Shown: positions 20,184 to 29,938 of the stretch, piece after piece
How positions within the stretch are numbered: the first letter of the stretch is position 1
How the letters are laid out: each line of letters begins with the position of its first letter
DNA from: Halorussus ruber
GTDB taxonomy: Archaea; Halobacteriota; Halobacteria; Halobacteriales; Haladaptataceae
Direction: 5' to 3'
Length of the DNA: 64,000 bases
NCBI RefSeq assembly: GCF_004765785.1
Contig: NZ_ML219770.1
Location: 62,001-126,000, forward strand
Made by a program: the position numbers and the translations under genes
The notes under the pieces: generated by a model
Told to the model about the DNA's origin: nothing
What the model saw: only the letters and a program-made list of their open reading frames with translations
The model's database searches: none

Positions 20184-20254
20184 GTGACTTCGGATACGCT
20201 CCCGTGACGGAAATACCCGCGGGCCTTTTGTCGCTCTGGCCCGTGCGTGAAGAC

Positions 20255-21640
20255 ATGGCACGGTCAGGCCGGTTCGCCCTCGCGCTGGCGGTCGTGCTCG
20301 TCCTCGCGGGCGCGGCCCCAGTTGCGGGCGACCGGACGGGGGAGACGGGGGCAGTAGGGCCAAAGCATGATTTAGTAGGGGAAAAGAACGAACTTAATAG
20401 TGTATGGCAAGAGGTAGATGGTGAGAGCGAGTCGGTCGTCATCGAGACGGAGGACTTCGAACCGGACTACGACCCCGAGAAAATCCTGAGCCGCGTCGAG
20501 CAACTCCGGGGTCTCTCGGCTACCCAAGGCATCACGCTCCACGAGTACGACGCCGAGAACGGCTCCGAGTACGACATGCGCGACGAGTTCGGTGCCATCC
20601 GTCCAATCGGGGCCCAGACGCTCCAACTCTACTCGAACGCCTCGACCGAGCGCCGCCAACCGCTGGGCTACGCGGTCGAGCGCCAAGCCGCGGTTCACAT
20701 CTATCTGATGGACGACGCGGACTTAGCTGAGTACGGCATCTCGCAGGAGGTGGTGTTGGCTCACGAGTTGGTCCACGCGCTCCAGTTCCAGAACGACCTG
20801 CTGAGTTCCTCGCGCCGGGAGATGCGCTCGCAGTTCCAGTACTGGACGACCGACACCCGACTCGTGACGGCCGCGCTGGTCGAGGGCGACGCGATGTGGG
20901 TCACCGAGCAGTATCTGGCCCGGTACGGCGAGAGCAACTACTCGGTCACGAGCTACAACCGGTCGCTGGCGCGGTCGGCGTGGCCCCACAGCGTCGCCGG
21001 GACGCCCTACTACTACGGCTACGAGTTCTACGCGATGGCCGGGAGCGCGCCGGACGAGCGGTCGGACGAAATCGAGTCGCCGCCGAACTCGACCGCGGAA
21101 CTCCTCCACCCCGACGAGCGCGTCGAGCGCGCCGAGATTTCGCCCCCGGAGATTCCCGACTCCGAGAACCTGACCCGGTACCACGCCGACACGGTGGGCG
21201 AGTTGGTCGTCCGCCACTCGCTGCGCATCAACAACCTGTCGTTCGCTCGGGCGGCGGAAGTCGCCGACGGCTGGGCCGGAGACCGGATGTACTACTACGC
21301 TGCGGCGGGCGCGAGAGGCCCGGCGACCCACTGGGTGACGGCGTGGGAGAACGAGCGCGAGGCCCGCGAGTTCGCCTCGGCGTGGCGGTCGATGCTGGCG
21401 GCCAACGGCGCGCGCTCGACCGGTGAGACGCCGACCGGCGACACGCTGTTCGTTCCGGCGGGTGACCACGCACCCGGCATCCACTACGTCGTGGAGCGCG
21501 AGGGCGCGACGGTTCGGATTACGGCGGCCGAGGAGCCAGACACCGCCGAGCAACTCGCGGAGGCGGCCCAATCCGCCGAGACCGTGCAGTCTGCTGGGGC
21601 GATGCAGTCAGACGCGGAAAACGCGACGGTCGCAGCTTAG
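20255..21640 (+). CDS. Secreted HELVH-type zinc metalloprotease-like surface protein
   Basis: This 461-residue protein has a Sec signal peptide (about 5-25). The motif VLAHELVHALQFQ (about 171-183) is a perfect HExxH zinc site, followed by LVEGDAMWVTEQY (about 212-224), whose Glu is a likely third ligand as in gluzincins. Several Asn-X-Ser/Thr sequons and an Ala/Glu-rich tail fit an exported, possibly glycosylated protein. A patch of AT-rich codons follows the signal peptide. The stop overlaps that of convergent pspA by four bases. The in-frame ATG at 20204 is less likely. Confidence 0.82.
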   Translation: MARSGRFALALAVVLVLAGAAPVAGDRTGETGAVGPKHDLVGEKNELNSVWQEVDGESESVVIETEDFEPDYDPEKILSRVEQLRGLSATQGITLHEYDAENGSEYDMRDEFGAIRPIGAQTLQLYSNASTERRQPLGYAVERQAAVHIYLMDDADLAEYGISQEVVLAHELVHALQFQNDLLSSSRREMRSQFQYWTTDTRLVTAALVEGDAMWVTEQYLARYGESNYSVTSYNRSLARSAWPHSVAGTPYYYGYEFYAMAGSAPDERSDEIESPPNSTAELLHPDERVERAEISPPEIPDSENLTRYHADTVGELVVRHSLRINNLSFARAAEVADGWAGDRMYYYAAAGARGPATHWVTAWENEREAREFASAWRSMLAANGARSTGETPTGDTLFVPAGDHAPGIHYVVEREGATVRITAAEEPDTAEQLAEAAQSAETVQSAGAMQSDAENATVAA

Positions 21641-22473
21641 CTCTCGTCGTCGTCCTTGAGCTCCTCTAACTCGGCTTCGATGTCCTTGTCGGCGGTCTCG
21701 GACTCCGTTTCGGTCTCCAGTTCGGCTTCGAGGTCCACGTCCTCGTCTGCGGACCCGGCGTCGGACGACCCCGAACCCTTGCCCATCTCGGTCTTGAGGG
21801 TTTCGAGTTCGGCATCGACCTCGCCGGAGGTCCGCACGTCTTCGAGTTCACGGTCGAGACTGTCCTTGTCCGAGAGCGCGTCGTCGAAGACGCCCGACTC
21901 TTGGAGTTCGTCCATCGCTTCTGAACGGGCCTCCATGTCCTCGGTGCGCTCCTCGGCGCGTTCGATTGCACGGCCAACGTCTTCCATCTCGTCGCCAGCG
22001 CCCGTCATGGCCTCCGAAACGCGGGTCTGGGCCTCGGCGGCCTCGTAGCGGGCCTTCATGCTCTCCTTCTTGGTGCGGAACTCCTCGATGCGGTTCTGGA
22101 GCTGGTCCTTTTTGTCCACGAGGTCGTCCTGCGTGCTCTGGAGGCTCGCAATCTGACTCTCGAGGTCCTCGATTTGGTTCATCTTCTGCTTTTTCTTCTC
22201 CAGCGCGCGCCGGGCGAGGTCCTCGCGGTCCTGATTGACGGCCTGACGGGCCTGCTCGTTGTGCTTCTCGACGTTCTCTTCGAGGCGTCGCTTCTGCATC
22301 TCGAGGCGCTTTTTCTGCGTGGTGAGGTCGGCGATGCCCTGCTTGACCTCCTGCAGTTCGTCGCGCATCTGCTCGTAGGAGTAATCGAGCGTCTCCGAGG
22401 GGTCCTCGGCCCGATTTAGAGCGGCGTTGATCTTCGAGCGGACGACGTACGACAGGCGTGAGAGTACTCCCAT
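21637..22473 (-). CDS. pspA: PspA/IM30-family membrane-stress protein
   Basis: This 278-residue protein starts MGVLSRLSYVVRSKINAALNRAEDP, the amphipathic membrane-binding helix plus first coiled-coil helix typical of PspA/Vipp1. A continuous coiled coil follows to about residue 190. The last 80 residues are very acidic and low complexity, as in other haloarchaeal members. The family forms ESCRT-III-like membrane-remodelling polymers; a role in envelope maintenance is inferred. Its promoter side faces the degenerate repeat at 22.6 kb. Confidence 0.92.
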   Translation of the reverse strand: MGVLSRLSYVVRSKINAALNRAEDPSETLDYSYEQMRDELQEVKQGIADLTTQKKRLEMQKRRLEENVEKHNEQARQAVNQDREDLARRALEKKKQKMNQIEDLESQIASLQSTQDDLVDKKDQLQNRIEEFRTKKESMKARYEAAEAQTRVSEAMTGAGDEMEDVGRAIERAEERTEDMEARSEAMDELQESGVFDDALSDKDSLDRELEDVRTSGEVDAELETLKTEMGKGSGSSDAGSADEDVDLEAELETETESETADKDIEAELEELKDDDES

Positions 22474-22564
22474 ACCACCCTCTTTCGTGACCTGACCCTT
22501 AAAATCCTCACCTCCCCAACAGTCGTCAGACGCTATCCCGCGAGTCGATTTATCAACTACCTAA

Positions 22565-22700
22565 CTTCATCTCCGGGTCACGAGCGAGCGCTCGGCGGAA
22601 CAGACCACGAGCAAACGCTTGGCCAAACAGTCCACGAGGATGCGCCCGTCGGACATTCCACAGGGCGGGGGCTTCAAGAAGACAACACCACCGCAGTCCT
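22565..22700 (+). repeat. Structured repeat family A, degraded copy
   Basis: In the 326-base gap between divergent pspA and the hydrolase, the tandem units (GAGCGCTCGGCGGAACAGACC-like) run from 22584 to 22640. Only the 3' arm of P1 survives (GGGCGGGGGCTTCAAGAAG, 22664-22682), followed by the tail GACAACACCACC. The 5' arm and inner helices are lost. The remaining bases up to 22799 are AT-rich promoter-like sequence. Confidence 0.65.
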
Positions 22701-22799
22701 GCGGTTCGTGTTCACACTCACGTCGTCAGAGCAAACAGACCCCACTTTTCTTGGTTCTATTTTACAACCCTTTTTCCTACGCTCCCCCAAACTCGACCC

Positions 22800-23414
22800 A
22801 TGAACTCCGAAGACCTCCCCATCCCCGGCGGTCGAGACGTGCGCGCAACGCTCGACACCCCGGAAGACGCCGACCCGGAAGCTATCGTCGTCGCCTGCCC
22901 GCCCCACCCACAGCACCGCGGGCACCGCGGTGACGCCCGCCTCGAAGCCGTCAGCGAAGCCCTCTGCGAATCAGGAATTGCCTGCCTACGGTTCGACTAC
23001 GGCGACTGGGACGAGGGCTTCGGCGAGCGCGAGGACGCCCGCAACGCCCTCCGGTGGGCGAGCGAGCGGTACGACCGCGTGGGCATCTTCGGGTTCAGTT
23101 TCGGCGGTGCCATCGCCGTCCTCGCAGCCTCGACCATCGACCACCAGCCCGACGCCGTCTCCCTGCTCGCGCCGGCCTCGCGGCTGACGAAGGAGTTGGA
23201 CGCCGCGGCCACGCTGGAGGACGTGACGGGGCCGGTACAGGTGATTTACGGCACGCGCGACGAGACGGCGAACTGGCGGCGATTGGTCAAGCGCGCCAAG
23301 GAACTCGACTGCGAAGTCGTGGAGATGAGCGCGGACCACTTCTTCGTCGGCCAGCACGAGAAGGTGGCTGATTCGGTCGGTGAGTTTCTGGTCGCGGAGC
23401 TTCGAGAGCAATAA
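22800..23414 (+). CDS. Alpha/beta-fold hydrolase
   Basis: This 204-residue hydrolase lacks a signal peptide. Strand VVACPPHPQHRGHRGD is followed by LRFDYGDWDEG and the nucleophile elbow GFSFGG (Ser at about 102). The acid is likely Asp in YGTRDE and the base His in MSADHFF. The length and the DYGDWDEG turn resemble the short dienelactone-hydrolase-like or YpfH-like haloarchaeal group. The substrate is unknown. Confidence 0.87.
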   Translation: MNSEDLPIPGGRDVRATLDTPEDADPEAIVVACPPHPQHRGHRGDARLEAVSEALCESGIACLRFDYGDWDEGFGEREDARNALRWASERYDRVGIFGFSFGGAIAVLAASTIDHQPDAVSLLAPASRLTKELDAAATLEDVTGPVQVIYGTRDETANWRRLVKRAKELDCEVVEMSADHFFVGQHEKVADSVGEFLVAELREQ

Positions 23415-23457
23415 CCGAGAACGATAGAGTGATTTTATCGACGTGTCACGTCTAGAT

Positions 23458-23817
23458 ATGGGTCTGCTCTCCGTCGTCAGTCTCGTCCTTCTGCTGTCTG
23501 GACTGGGTCTCGTACTCACCGTCTTCTCGCTTCGAACGGAGGGGTCGCTGACGTCGGAGGACCAGATCGCGTATCTGCTGGTCTTTCTCGGGTTGTTTCC
23601 GTTCGCCATGTCGAACCTCATTCGCTGTGTCGGCAACTGCCCGACCGTCAGCGAGCGATTGATGTTCAGACTCGGCGCGAACGTCTTCTTTCTCTTCGCA
23701 TTCCTCATCCAACTTCGAGCGAACGGGAAAAAGTTAGACAGCGGCCCGACCCATCCGAAGGACGAACCCTACGAGGGTGGCGGTCAAACCTACCCGTGGG
23801 AGGACGACGAGCAGTAA
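23458..23817 (+). CDS. Small membrane protein (three helices)
   Basis: This 119-residue protein has membrane segments at about 3-25, 40-58 and 70-90, a CVGNCPT loop, and a charged C-terminal tail ending YPWEDDEQ. The ATG at 23458 is preferred over a GTG at 23443 because the TATA-like TTTTATC at 23433-23439 would place the transcript start after that GTG. The function is unknown. Confidence 0.65.
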   Translation: MGLLSVVSLVLLLSGLGLVLTVFSLRTEGSLTSEDQIAYLLVFLGLFPFAMSNLIRCVGNCPTVSERLMFRLGANVFFLFAFLIQLRANGKKLDSGPTHPKDEPYEGGGQTYPWEDDEQ

Positions 23818-24190
23818 CTGGATTCGGCTGGTCGAGTGTTCGAGAGATATATACAACCATTTAAGCAACCAAGATGTTTCTCTCGCTCTCAAGCGACCAG
23901 TTCCAGCCGCTCGCCGGCCTCGACCGAGACAGTCGTGACCTCGCCGTCGCGCCGGACCCGCACTAATAGCATCTTGCCGAGTTACTTCGAACTGCAAAGC
24001 AGTAGTTCTGCTTTTGACCAACAAGGTACCTCATATACCATAGAACATTTGAATTATTTCACTATCTACCTCTAGTACCAAACCTAATACCTAAAATACT
24101 ATAATAGATATACCCAATACTGTGAAAAAACATCATATATAAATTAGTTAGAAAAATATAACTATTGGGTATTTAATATTTGAATCGCAG
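23818..24190. other. AT-rich gap at the left edge of a low-GC islet
   Basis: These 373 bases are mostly AT-rich with poly-A/T runs (24010-24180) and no convincing gene. The exception is a GC-rich patch at 23885-23975 that still looks coding on the minus strand. No structured-repeat copy is present. The following two genes also have lower GC than the rest of the window. Confidence 0.6.
23889..23972 (-). pseudogene. Possible gene remnant, 27 codons
   Basis: On the minus strand an ATG opens MLLVRVRRDGEVTTVSVEAG, followed by ERLELVA and a stop, with haloarchaeal GC-rich codons. It lies within an AT-rich gap. It may be the last piece of a deleted gene or a very small protein. No promoter is visible. 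Confidence 0.35.
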
Positions 24191-25015
24191 ATGGAGAGAG
24201 AAAATACAGGAAGTTCGAAGCGTCGTACGTTCATTAAACAAATCGGAGCCGCCTCGCTGGCAATTTCCGGAGCTTCCGCTGGCACTGCGGCCGCAACGGG
24301 TTCTGAGTCTGGCGATTACAACGTGGCACGAACGTCGGGTACCGTCACCCCGAATTCGAAAGGTCTCTCGCTCTCCGAACGGCGTGACTTTGCGGAGAAG
24401 ATGGAACAGCGATACGGGACTGAAGCCACTCAGTCGCTCGCCGTCGAACCCCAGCAGGAGTTCAGCGCCAGCGCCGATGTAGACGGAACGCTCGTTCATT
24501 CTGAGGACGGCCACGTCGAAACCAAAGAAGCAGTTTCGGACCACATCATCGACATCTACGAGACCGATGTGTACACCGAGAGCGGTGCGCGGCGATACAT
24601 CTACCACCACTGGAGTACCGCTCAGTCGTTACAGAAGACGACTTACGAGGGCAACTTGGTCGAGTTTAGCAACCACGTCAACCACACCGACGTTTCCGAA
24701 CTGAAACAGTACAAGCCAGCCAGTTCGATAAGTCGAAACGGTACGGACGTGGACCTCGGACTCGAAACGACGGCGACTAGTAAGACAGGGACTGGTGAAG
24801 TGACGGCCTCAGCCAGTACGACCGTCGAACTACTCGAAGACACGATAGAGTACCATCCTAACAAAACGAGCACCAGTACGGACGAATTTGCGGTTCGTTG
24901 GACGGGTAACTACGAGGGCGCTCAAGAGGCGAGCGGTTTCCACGTCGAACAGCGACCGACGGACGGAATTAGACAGTTCGATTACACCTTCGAGCTGGTT
25001 TCGGACGTCTACTAA
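24191..25015 (+). CDS. Tat-exported protein, first of two tandem paralogues
   Basis: This 274-residue protein has a twin-arginine signal KRRTFIKQIG followed by a hydrophobic stretch and an Ala-rich cleavage region (about 10-40). The mature part is rich in Ser/Thr, with the C-terminal block FAVRWTGNYEGAQ and RPTDG. The same block pattern ([16 protein letters not shown]) closes the next gene, so the two are diverged tandem copies. No enzyme motif is visible. It is likely a secreted or surface beta-rich protein (inference). Confidence 0.78.
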   Translation: MERENTGSSKRRTFIKQIGAASLAISGASAGTAAATGSESGDYNVARTSGTVTPNSKGLSLSERRDFAEKMEQRYGTEATQSLAVEPQQEFSASADVDGTLVHSEDGHVETKEAVSDHIIDIYETDVYTESGARRYIYHHWSTAQSLQKTTYEGNLVEFSNHVNHTDVSELKQYKPASSISRNGTDVDLGLETTATSKTGTGEVTASASTTVELLEDTIEYHPNKTSTSTDEFAVRWTGNYEGAQEASGFHVEQRPTDGIRQFDYTFELVSDVY

Positions 25016-25058
25016 TCGACACGCTTTCCCATCAATCTCTTTTATTAGTACCGCAAAC

Positions 25059-25829
25059 ATGAGAAACAACAAATACTGTTCCCGACGGGAGTTCGCAAAG
25101 ATACTCGGGGGAGTTGGGCTAGCTACCACGACAGCCGGTTGTAGTACGCTTAGCTCACAGGCCTCAAAAAAGCCGATTACAGCGAGTACTGAACTATCTT
25201 TATCCCCCGATTCGGATTCAATGTCGCGTAGGGATTTCGAAGCCGCGATGGACGAGAACCGGGAGGAGTACGGTGAAAACGGTATCTGGGGGCTGTCAGC
25301 AAACGAACCAGACCACGGTCTCGAATACGTCGGCGCGTGGCAAGATTCGACGACTGGACGCCGGGCAGACGATACTGCGTTCACGTCCGACCACCTCGTC
25401 GTTCTGTATCGGATTCCCGAGTTGGAACTGGACGGTGAGCAGTTCTATCGAGCGTGGCTCTGGAGTGGGGCAGTACCCGAAACCTCCTACCAACTCGAAT
25501 CAATTCGGCCATCGGTACGTCTCGTTCACGACTCGGACGACATGCGGCGGTACGACCCTGCCAGAACGACAAGCGATGGGCCGGTTCCCGTTTCGTTCGC
25601 TACATCTGCTCGTGACGGGCCGACTATAGAGTTCCCCTTGCATGCTGGCAAAGTCGAGTACTCGGCAAAACAAACGAAGGTCGGAGAAGCCGGAAGCTAC
25701 GGGATAACGTGGACTGGAGAGTACGACTCAACCCAAGGCATAAATGCGACTTGTGTCATGAAGTGGCCGACGGACCGAGCATACGACATTCGGTGGAACG
25801 CGGAGATTAAAGCCGCACCAAAACAATAG
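25059..25829 (+). CDS. Tat lipoprotein, second of two tandem paralogues
   Basis: This 256-residue protein has a Tat signal ([13 protein letters not shown]) ending in a lipobox-like TTAGC, so it is probably lipid-anchored at the Cys near residue 24. The mature part contains [21 protein letters not shown], similar in pattern to the SLSERRDFAEKMEQ block of the upstream protein, and ends with the shared WTG/PTD module. It starts 43 bases after the first copy ends. The start at 25059 was chosen by the Tat motif position. Confidence 0.78.
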   Translation: MRNNKYCSRREFAKILGGVGLATTTAGCSTLSSQASKKPITASTELSLSPDSDSMSRRDFEAAMDENREEYGENGIWGLSANEPDHGLEYVGAWQDSTTGRRADDTAFTSDHLVVLYRIPELELDGEQFYRAWLWSGAVPETSYQLESIRPSVRLVHDSDDMRRYDPARTTSDGPVPVSFATSARDGPTIEFPLHAGKVEYSAKQTKVGEAGSYGITWTGEYDSTQGINATCVMKWPTDRAYDIRWNAEIKAAPKQ

Positions 25830-25920
25830 ACGTTGCTCGTGGGCACTCTCAATTGTGCCACTTTCTGACGCGCAACGCGCGCTCCGAAATGGTTTTGAAT
25901 CGCGCCCGCCGACACCCAGT

Positions 25921-27582
25921 ATGCCGACAGAACCGGAAACTGATTACGACCCTTCCCTCGGAAACAAGTTCATTTTCGTGACCGGGGGCGTCATGTCGGG
26001 ACTCGGCAAGGGCATCACGGCCGCCAGCACCGGCCGATTGCTGGCCAACGCCGGATTCGACGTGACCGCGGTCAAAATCGACCCGTATCTCAACGTAGAC
26101 GCGGGGACGATGAATCCCTTCCAGCACGGGGAAGTGTACGTCCTCAAAGACGGCGGCGAGGTGGACCTCGACCTGGGGAACTACGAGCGGTTCCTCGACG
26201 TGGACATGACGTTCGACCACAACGTCACCACGGGCAAGACCTACCAGCACGTCATCGAGAAGGAGCGCGCTGGCGACTACCTCGGTAAGACCGTCCAGAT
26301 TATCCCGCACGTTACCGACGACATCAAGCGCCGGATTCGGGAGGCCGCCGAGGGCCACGACGTGTGCATCGTCGAGGTCGGCGGCACGGTGGGCGACATC
26401 GAGGGGATGCCCTTCCTCGAAGCCCTGCGGCAGTTCGCCCACGAGGAGGACGAAGAGGACTTCCTGCTGACTCACGTCACGCTCGTCCCCTACTCGAAGA
26501 ACGGCGAGCAGAAGACCAAGCCGACCCAGCACTCCGTGAAGGAACTGCGGTCTATCGGCCTCCAACCCGACATTCTGGTCGGTCGGTGCGAGGACGAACT
26601 CGACCCCTCGACCAAGGAGAAAATCGCGCTGTTCTGCGACGTGCCGACCGACGCCGTCTTCTCGAACCCCGACGTGGAGGACATCTACCACGTCCCGCTG
26701 ATGGTCGAGGAAGAGGGTCTGGACGAGTACGTCATGGACCGCTTCGAGCTCACCGACGACGCGCTCCCCGAGGACGAACGCGACAACACGTGGCGCAGCC
26801 TCGTCACGCAGGACACCCACGGCGAGGTCGAAATCGCGCTCGTCGGCAAGTACGACCTCGAAGACGCCTACATGTCGGTCAACGAGGCGCTCAAGCACGC
26901 CGGACTGGAGAAGAACGTGGACGTGAACGTCCGGTGGGTCGACTCCGAGAAGATGGCCGAGGACCACGAACACCGCTTGTATGAGGCCGACGGTATCGTC
27001 GTCCCCGGCGGATTCGGCTCCCGGGGCACCCGCGGGAAGATCAAGGCCATCCAGTACGCCCGCGAGAACGACATCCCCTATCTCGGCCTCTGTCTGGGCT
27101 TCCAACTCGCGGTCGTGGAGTTCGCCCGGAACGTCCTCGGACTGGAGGGCGCACACTCCGCGGAAATCGACGAGGACACGCCCCACCCGGTCATCGACCT
27201 CCTGCCCGAGCAGTACGACCTCGAAGACCTCGGCGGGACGATGCGACTGGGTGCCCACGAGACCGACATCGAACCCGGCACGCTCGCCGAGCAGATTTAC
27301 GGCGGTACCTCCTGCACCGAGCGCCACCGCCACCGCTACGAGGTCAACCCCGAGTACTTCGAGAAGTTCGAGGACACGAATCTCGTGTTCTCGGGCAAGT
27401 CGGGCAACCGGATGGAGATTCTGGAACTCGACGACCACCCCTACTTCGTCGGCACCCAGTTCCACCCCGAGTTCCGGTCCCGACCGACCCGCGCGAGTCC
27501 GCCGTTCGTCGGCCTGCTGGAGGCCGTGCTGGACCGAACCGGCGAGCAGAACACTGAGGAACCCGAGGAGGTCGAAGCTTAA
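25921..27582 (+). CDS. pyrG: CTP synthase
   Basis: This 553-residue amidotransferase converts UTP, ATP and glutamine to CTP. The synthetase domain has the P-loop-like [11 protein letters not shown] (21-31), then [19 protein letters not shown] and [10 protein letters not shown]. The C-terminal class-I glutaminase has GGFGSRG, the nucleophile loop [16 protein letters not shown] and QFHPEF. The ATG at 25921 fits the family start. Its stop overlaps the start of guaAb (TAATG), so translation is coupled. Confidence 0.97.
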   Translation: MPTEPETDYDPSLGNKFIFVTGGVMSGLGKGITAASTGRLLANAGFDVTAVKIDPYLNVDAGTMNPFQHGEVYVLKDGGEVDLDLGNYERFLDVDMTFDHNVTTGKTYQHVIEKERAGDYLGKTVQIIPHVTDDIKRRIREAAEGHDVCIVEVGGTVGDIEGMPFLEALRQFAHEEDEEDFLLTHVTLVPYSKNGEQKTKPTQHSVKELRSIGLQPDILVGRCEDELDPSTKEKIALFCDVPTDAVFSNPDVEDIYHVPLMVEEEGLDEYVMDRFELTDDALPEDERDNTWRSLVTQDTHGEVEIALVGKYDLEDAYMSVNEALKHAGLEKNVDVNVRWVDSEKMAEDHEHRLYEADGIVVPGGFGSRGTRGKIKAIQYARENDIPYLGLCLGFQLAVVEFARNVLGLEGAHSAEIDEDTPHPVIDLLPEQYDLEDLGGTMRLGAHETDIEPGTLAEQIYGGTSCTERHRHRYEVNPEYFEKFEDTNLVFSGKSGNRMEILELDDHPYFVGTQFHPEFRSRPTRASPPFVGLLEAVLDRTGEQNTEEPEEVEA

Positions 27583-28499
27583 TGGTAAACACGGACGAGT
27601 TCATCGAAGACGCGATCGCAGAGATTCGTGAACAGGTCGGCGACGCCCAAGCCGTCATCGCACTCTCGGGCGGCGTGGACTCCTCGACTGCGGCCGCGCT
27701 GGCCTACGAGGCGGTCGGCGACCAGCTCACTCCCGTCTACGTCGATACGGGCCTGATGCGGAAGGGCGAGACCGAGGAGATTCGAGAGACGTTCGACTAC
27801 ATGGACAGCCTCCGCATCGTGGACGCCAAGGACCGATTCCTCGACGTCCTCGCGGGCGTCACCGACCCCGAGGAGAAGCGCCACGCCATCGGCGAGCAGT
27901 TCATCCGCGAGTTCGAGACGGTCGCCGAGGAGACCGACGCCCAATTCCTCGTGCAGGGGACCATCTACCCCGACCGCATCGAGAGCGAGGGCACCATCAA
28001 GTCCCACCACAACGTCGGCGGCCTGCCCGACGTGGTCGACTTCGAGGGCATCGTCGAACCCATGCGCGACCTCTACAAGGACGAGGTCCGAGAGGTCGCC
28101 CGCGAGTTGGACCTCGAAGAGATCATCGCCGAGCGCATGCCCTTCCCCGGACCGGGACTGGCGGTCCGCATCCTCGGCGAAGTCACCGACGAGAAACTGG
28201 AGGTCGCCCGCGAGGCGACCCACGTCGTCGAGGAGGAACTCGAGGAGTACGACCCGTGGCAGGCGTTCGCCGCGGTCCTCGGCAAGGCGACCGGCGTCAA
28301 GGGCGACAACCGCGTCCACGGCCACGTGGTCGCGGTTCGGTCGGTCGAGAGCCGGGACGGCATGACCGCCAGAGCGCAGGAAATCGACTGGGAGACCCTC
28401 CAGCGAATCCAGAGTCGCATCACGGGCCAGAACGACAACGTCTCGCGGGTGGTCTACGACGTGACCCACAAGCCGCCCGCCACCATCGAGTACGAGTAA
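27582..28499 (+). CDS. guaAb: GMP synthase subunit B (ATP-pyrophosphatase subunit)
   Basis: This 305-residue protein is the archaeal split form of GMP synthetase. It adenylylates XMP and uses ammonia from the separate glutaminase subunit. The PP-loop SGGVDSS is at 29-35, followed by [33 protein letters not shown] and the C-terminal dimerisation module ending KPPATIEYE. It overlaps the pyrG stop by one base. The glutaminase subunit is not in the window. Confidence 0.96.
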   Translation: MVNTDEFIEDAIAEIREQVGDAQAVIALSGGVDSSTAAALAYEAVGDQLTPVYVDTGLMRKGETEEIRETFDYMDSLRIVDAKDRFLDVLAGVTDPEEKRHAIGEQFIREFETVAEETDAQFLVQGTIYPDRIESEGTIKSHHNVGGLPDVVDFEGIVEPMRDLYKDEVREVARELDLEEIIAERMPFPGPGLAVRILGEVTDEKLEVAREATHVVEEELEEYDPWQAFAAVLGKATGVKGDNRVHGHVVAVRSVESRDGMTARAQEIDWETLQRIQSRITGQNDNVSRVVYDVTHKPPATIEYE

Positions 28500-28500
28500 G

Positions 28501-28839
28501 ATGACGGAGACCAAGGAGATGAAGGTCATCCTCGTCGGTCCCGACGAAGACGGACTGGGTGACGCCCTCGCCGACGAGGGCGTCGAAGTGAGCCACATCG
28601 AGGAGGTGGCCAACCGGCCCGCGCTCGAAGAGGCCGGAATCACGGAGGCGGACGCGCTGGTCCTGACCGAGACCGAGGGCGCGACCGCGATTCCCATCGC
28701 CAAGGACCTCAACGCGGACGTGCAGGTCGTCGTCTACACCGAGCAGACCCTGCCAGACTTCGCCCGCGGGCAGGCCGACCTCATCGTGGACCCCCAACTC
28801 CTGTCGGCACAAGCAGTCGCCGAGGAACTGGCGGCCTGA
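28501..28839 (+). CDS. Small Rossmann-like (TrkA-N-like) protein, DUF7126 type
   Basis: This 112-residue protein opens with MKVILVGPDEDGLGDALADE, a beta-alpha dinucleotide-fold start, and contains DALVLTETEGATAIPIAKDL. It resembles the small haloarchaeal protein often found after guaA. It starts one base after the guaAb stop and completes the operon. A nucleotide-binding or regulatory role is inferred only. Confidence 0.8.
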   Translation: MTETKEMKVILVGPDEDGLGDALADEGVEVSHIEEVANRPALEEAGITEADALVLTETEGATAIPIAKDLNADVQVVVYTEQTLPDFARGQADLIVDPQLLSAQAVAEELAA

Positions 28840-28858
28840 ACTCGGATTTCTGCCCCTT

Positions 28859-29878
28859 CTACCGCGATTGTAGGGAGAATTCGGCCTCGAAGGTGAGCTT
28901 CGACTCCGGTGCGCCCGTCTTCGCGTAGTGAGTCAGCGAGTCCGAGATTCGATACCGGCCGGGGCCGGGCGGGACGGTGTATCTCGGGCGGTTCGCGGTC
29001 GTACTCGGGAGAACCTCGTACTCCCGAGAGACGGTCTCGCCGGGCGAGAGTTTCGTCGTCTTTCCGATAGCGCACTTGGCGTACCCGTCGTCGGTGAACT
29101 GGACGCATCCCTCCAACTCGTAGGGCCGCCAGAGGAGGAATCGGTCGTCGCTCTCGACCGATTCGGCGAACACCATCCCGAACGGCGGAACGGTTCCGGA
29201 GAAGACGGTCCGCGGTTCGGAACTCGCGTTCGTGAGCGACAGCGCCACGACGCCGGGGTCGTCGGGCGAGACGTACGAATCGACGACTTCGGCGTCGAAC
29301 TCGACGGCCGGGGGCGCGTCGGGACTGAGACGGTGGAGTTCCAGACCGACGTGGGTGTGGGTGCCGGTAGCTCCGGCCCCGGTGAAGAAGTCCACGCGCT
29401 TCACGAGGTCGGCCAACCCTTCAGGGAGGTCGTTCGACCGCCACTCACCGCCTTCGAGGGCGGTTTCGACGGCCTCACGGACGTTCGGGCCCGAAATTTC
29501 CGAGACGTCCCTCACGATTTGCTCCTCGCCGGTCTCGGTCTCCTCTCGCTCGACGGCGTCCGCCGAGTAGAACGCCGAGGGTTCGAGGACGTACCGGACC
29601 GACGGGCGCTCGGTTCGGGTCGAGACCGCGAGGTCGGTCAACTCGAACTCGGCGTCCGGTTCGGGCGTCTCCGGGGACTCGGAAGTGGTTTCGTCGGCCT
29701 CGGTCGTCGTCTCGGACGATTCGGGAGTCGAGGTGGGACGTTCGGTAGTCGATACGGGGGACTCGCTGGTCGAGCGAGTCGTCGCTGTCCGGGTCACGGC
29801 GGTCGGGTCGGACGAACCGGAACCGAGACAGCCAGCGGACAGGGCTCCGAGCGACGCGAGGAGGGCGCGGCGGCGCAT
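28859..29878 (-). CDS. Predicted lipoprotein with Ser/Thr-rich linker
   Basis: This 339-residue protein begins MRRRALLASLGALSAGCLG, a Tat-like or Sec lipoprotein signal with its lipobox Cys at 17. A Thr/Ser/Glu-rich linker (about 25-75) follows, then a folded domain with two later Cys (GCVQFTDDGYAKCAIGK), which may form a disulfide, and an Ig-like C-terminus (GETVSREYEVLP). The function is unknown. It is convergent with the preceding operon. Confidence 0.8.
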   Translation of the reverse strand: MRRRALLASLGALSAGCLGSGSSDPTAVTRTATTRSTSESPVSTTERPTSTPESSETTTEADETTSESPETPEPDAEFELTDLAVSTRTERPSVRYVLEPSAFYSADAVEREETETGEEQIVRDVSEISGPNVREAVETALEGGEWRSNDLPEGLADLVKRVDFFTGAGATGTHTHVGLELHRLSPDAPPAVEFDAEVVDSYVSPDDPGVVALSLTNASSEPRTVFSGTVPPFGMVFAESVESDDRFLLWRPYELEGCVQFTDDGYAKCAIGKTTKLSPGETVSREYEVLPSTTANRPRYTVPPGPGRYRISDSLTHYAKTGAPESKLTFEAEFSLQSR

Positions 29879-29938
29879 ACGTCAGCTTCGAACGTGTCAG
29901 GTAAATACTTTCTACCGATCCCCCGATTTTTCCCGCCC

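Noticed and set aside
25849-27465. Minus-strand ORF of 538 codons antisense to pyrG
   Set aside because: Its product is a mirror of the CTP synthase gene, with no start context and no domain.
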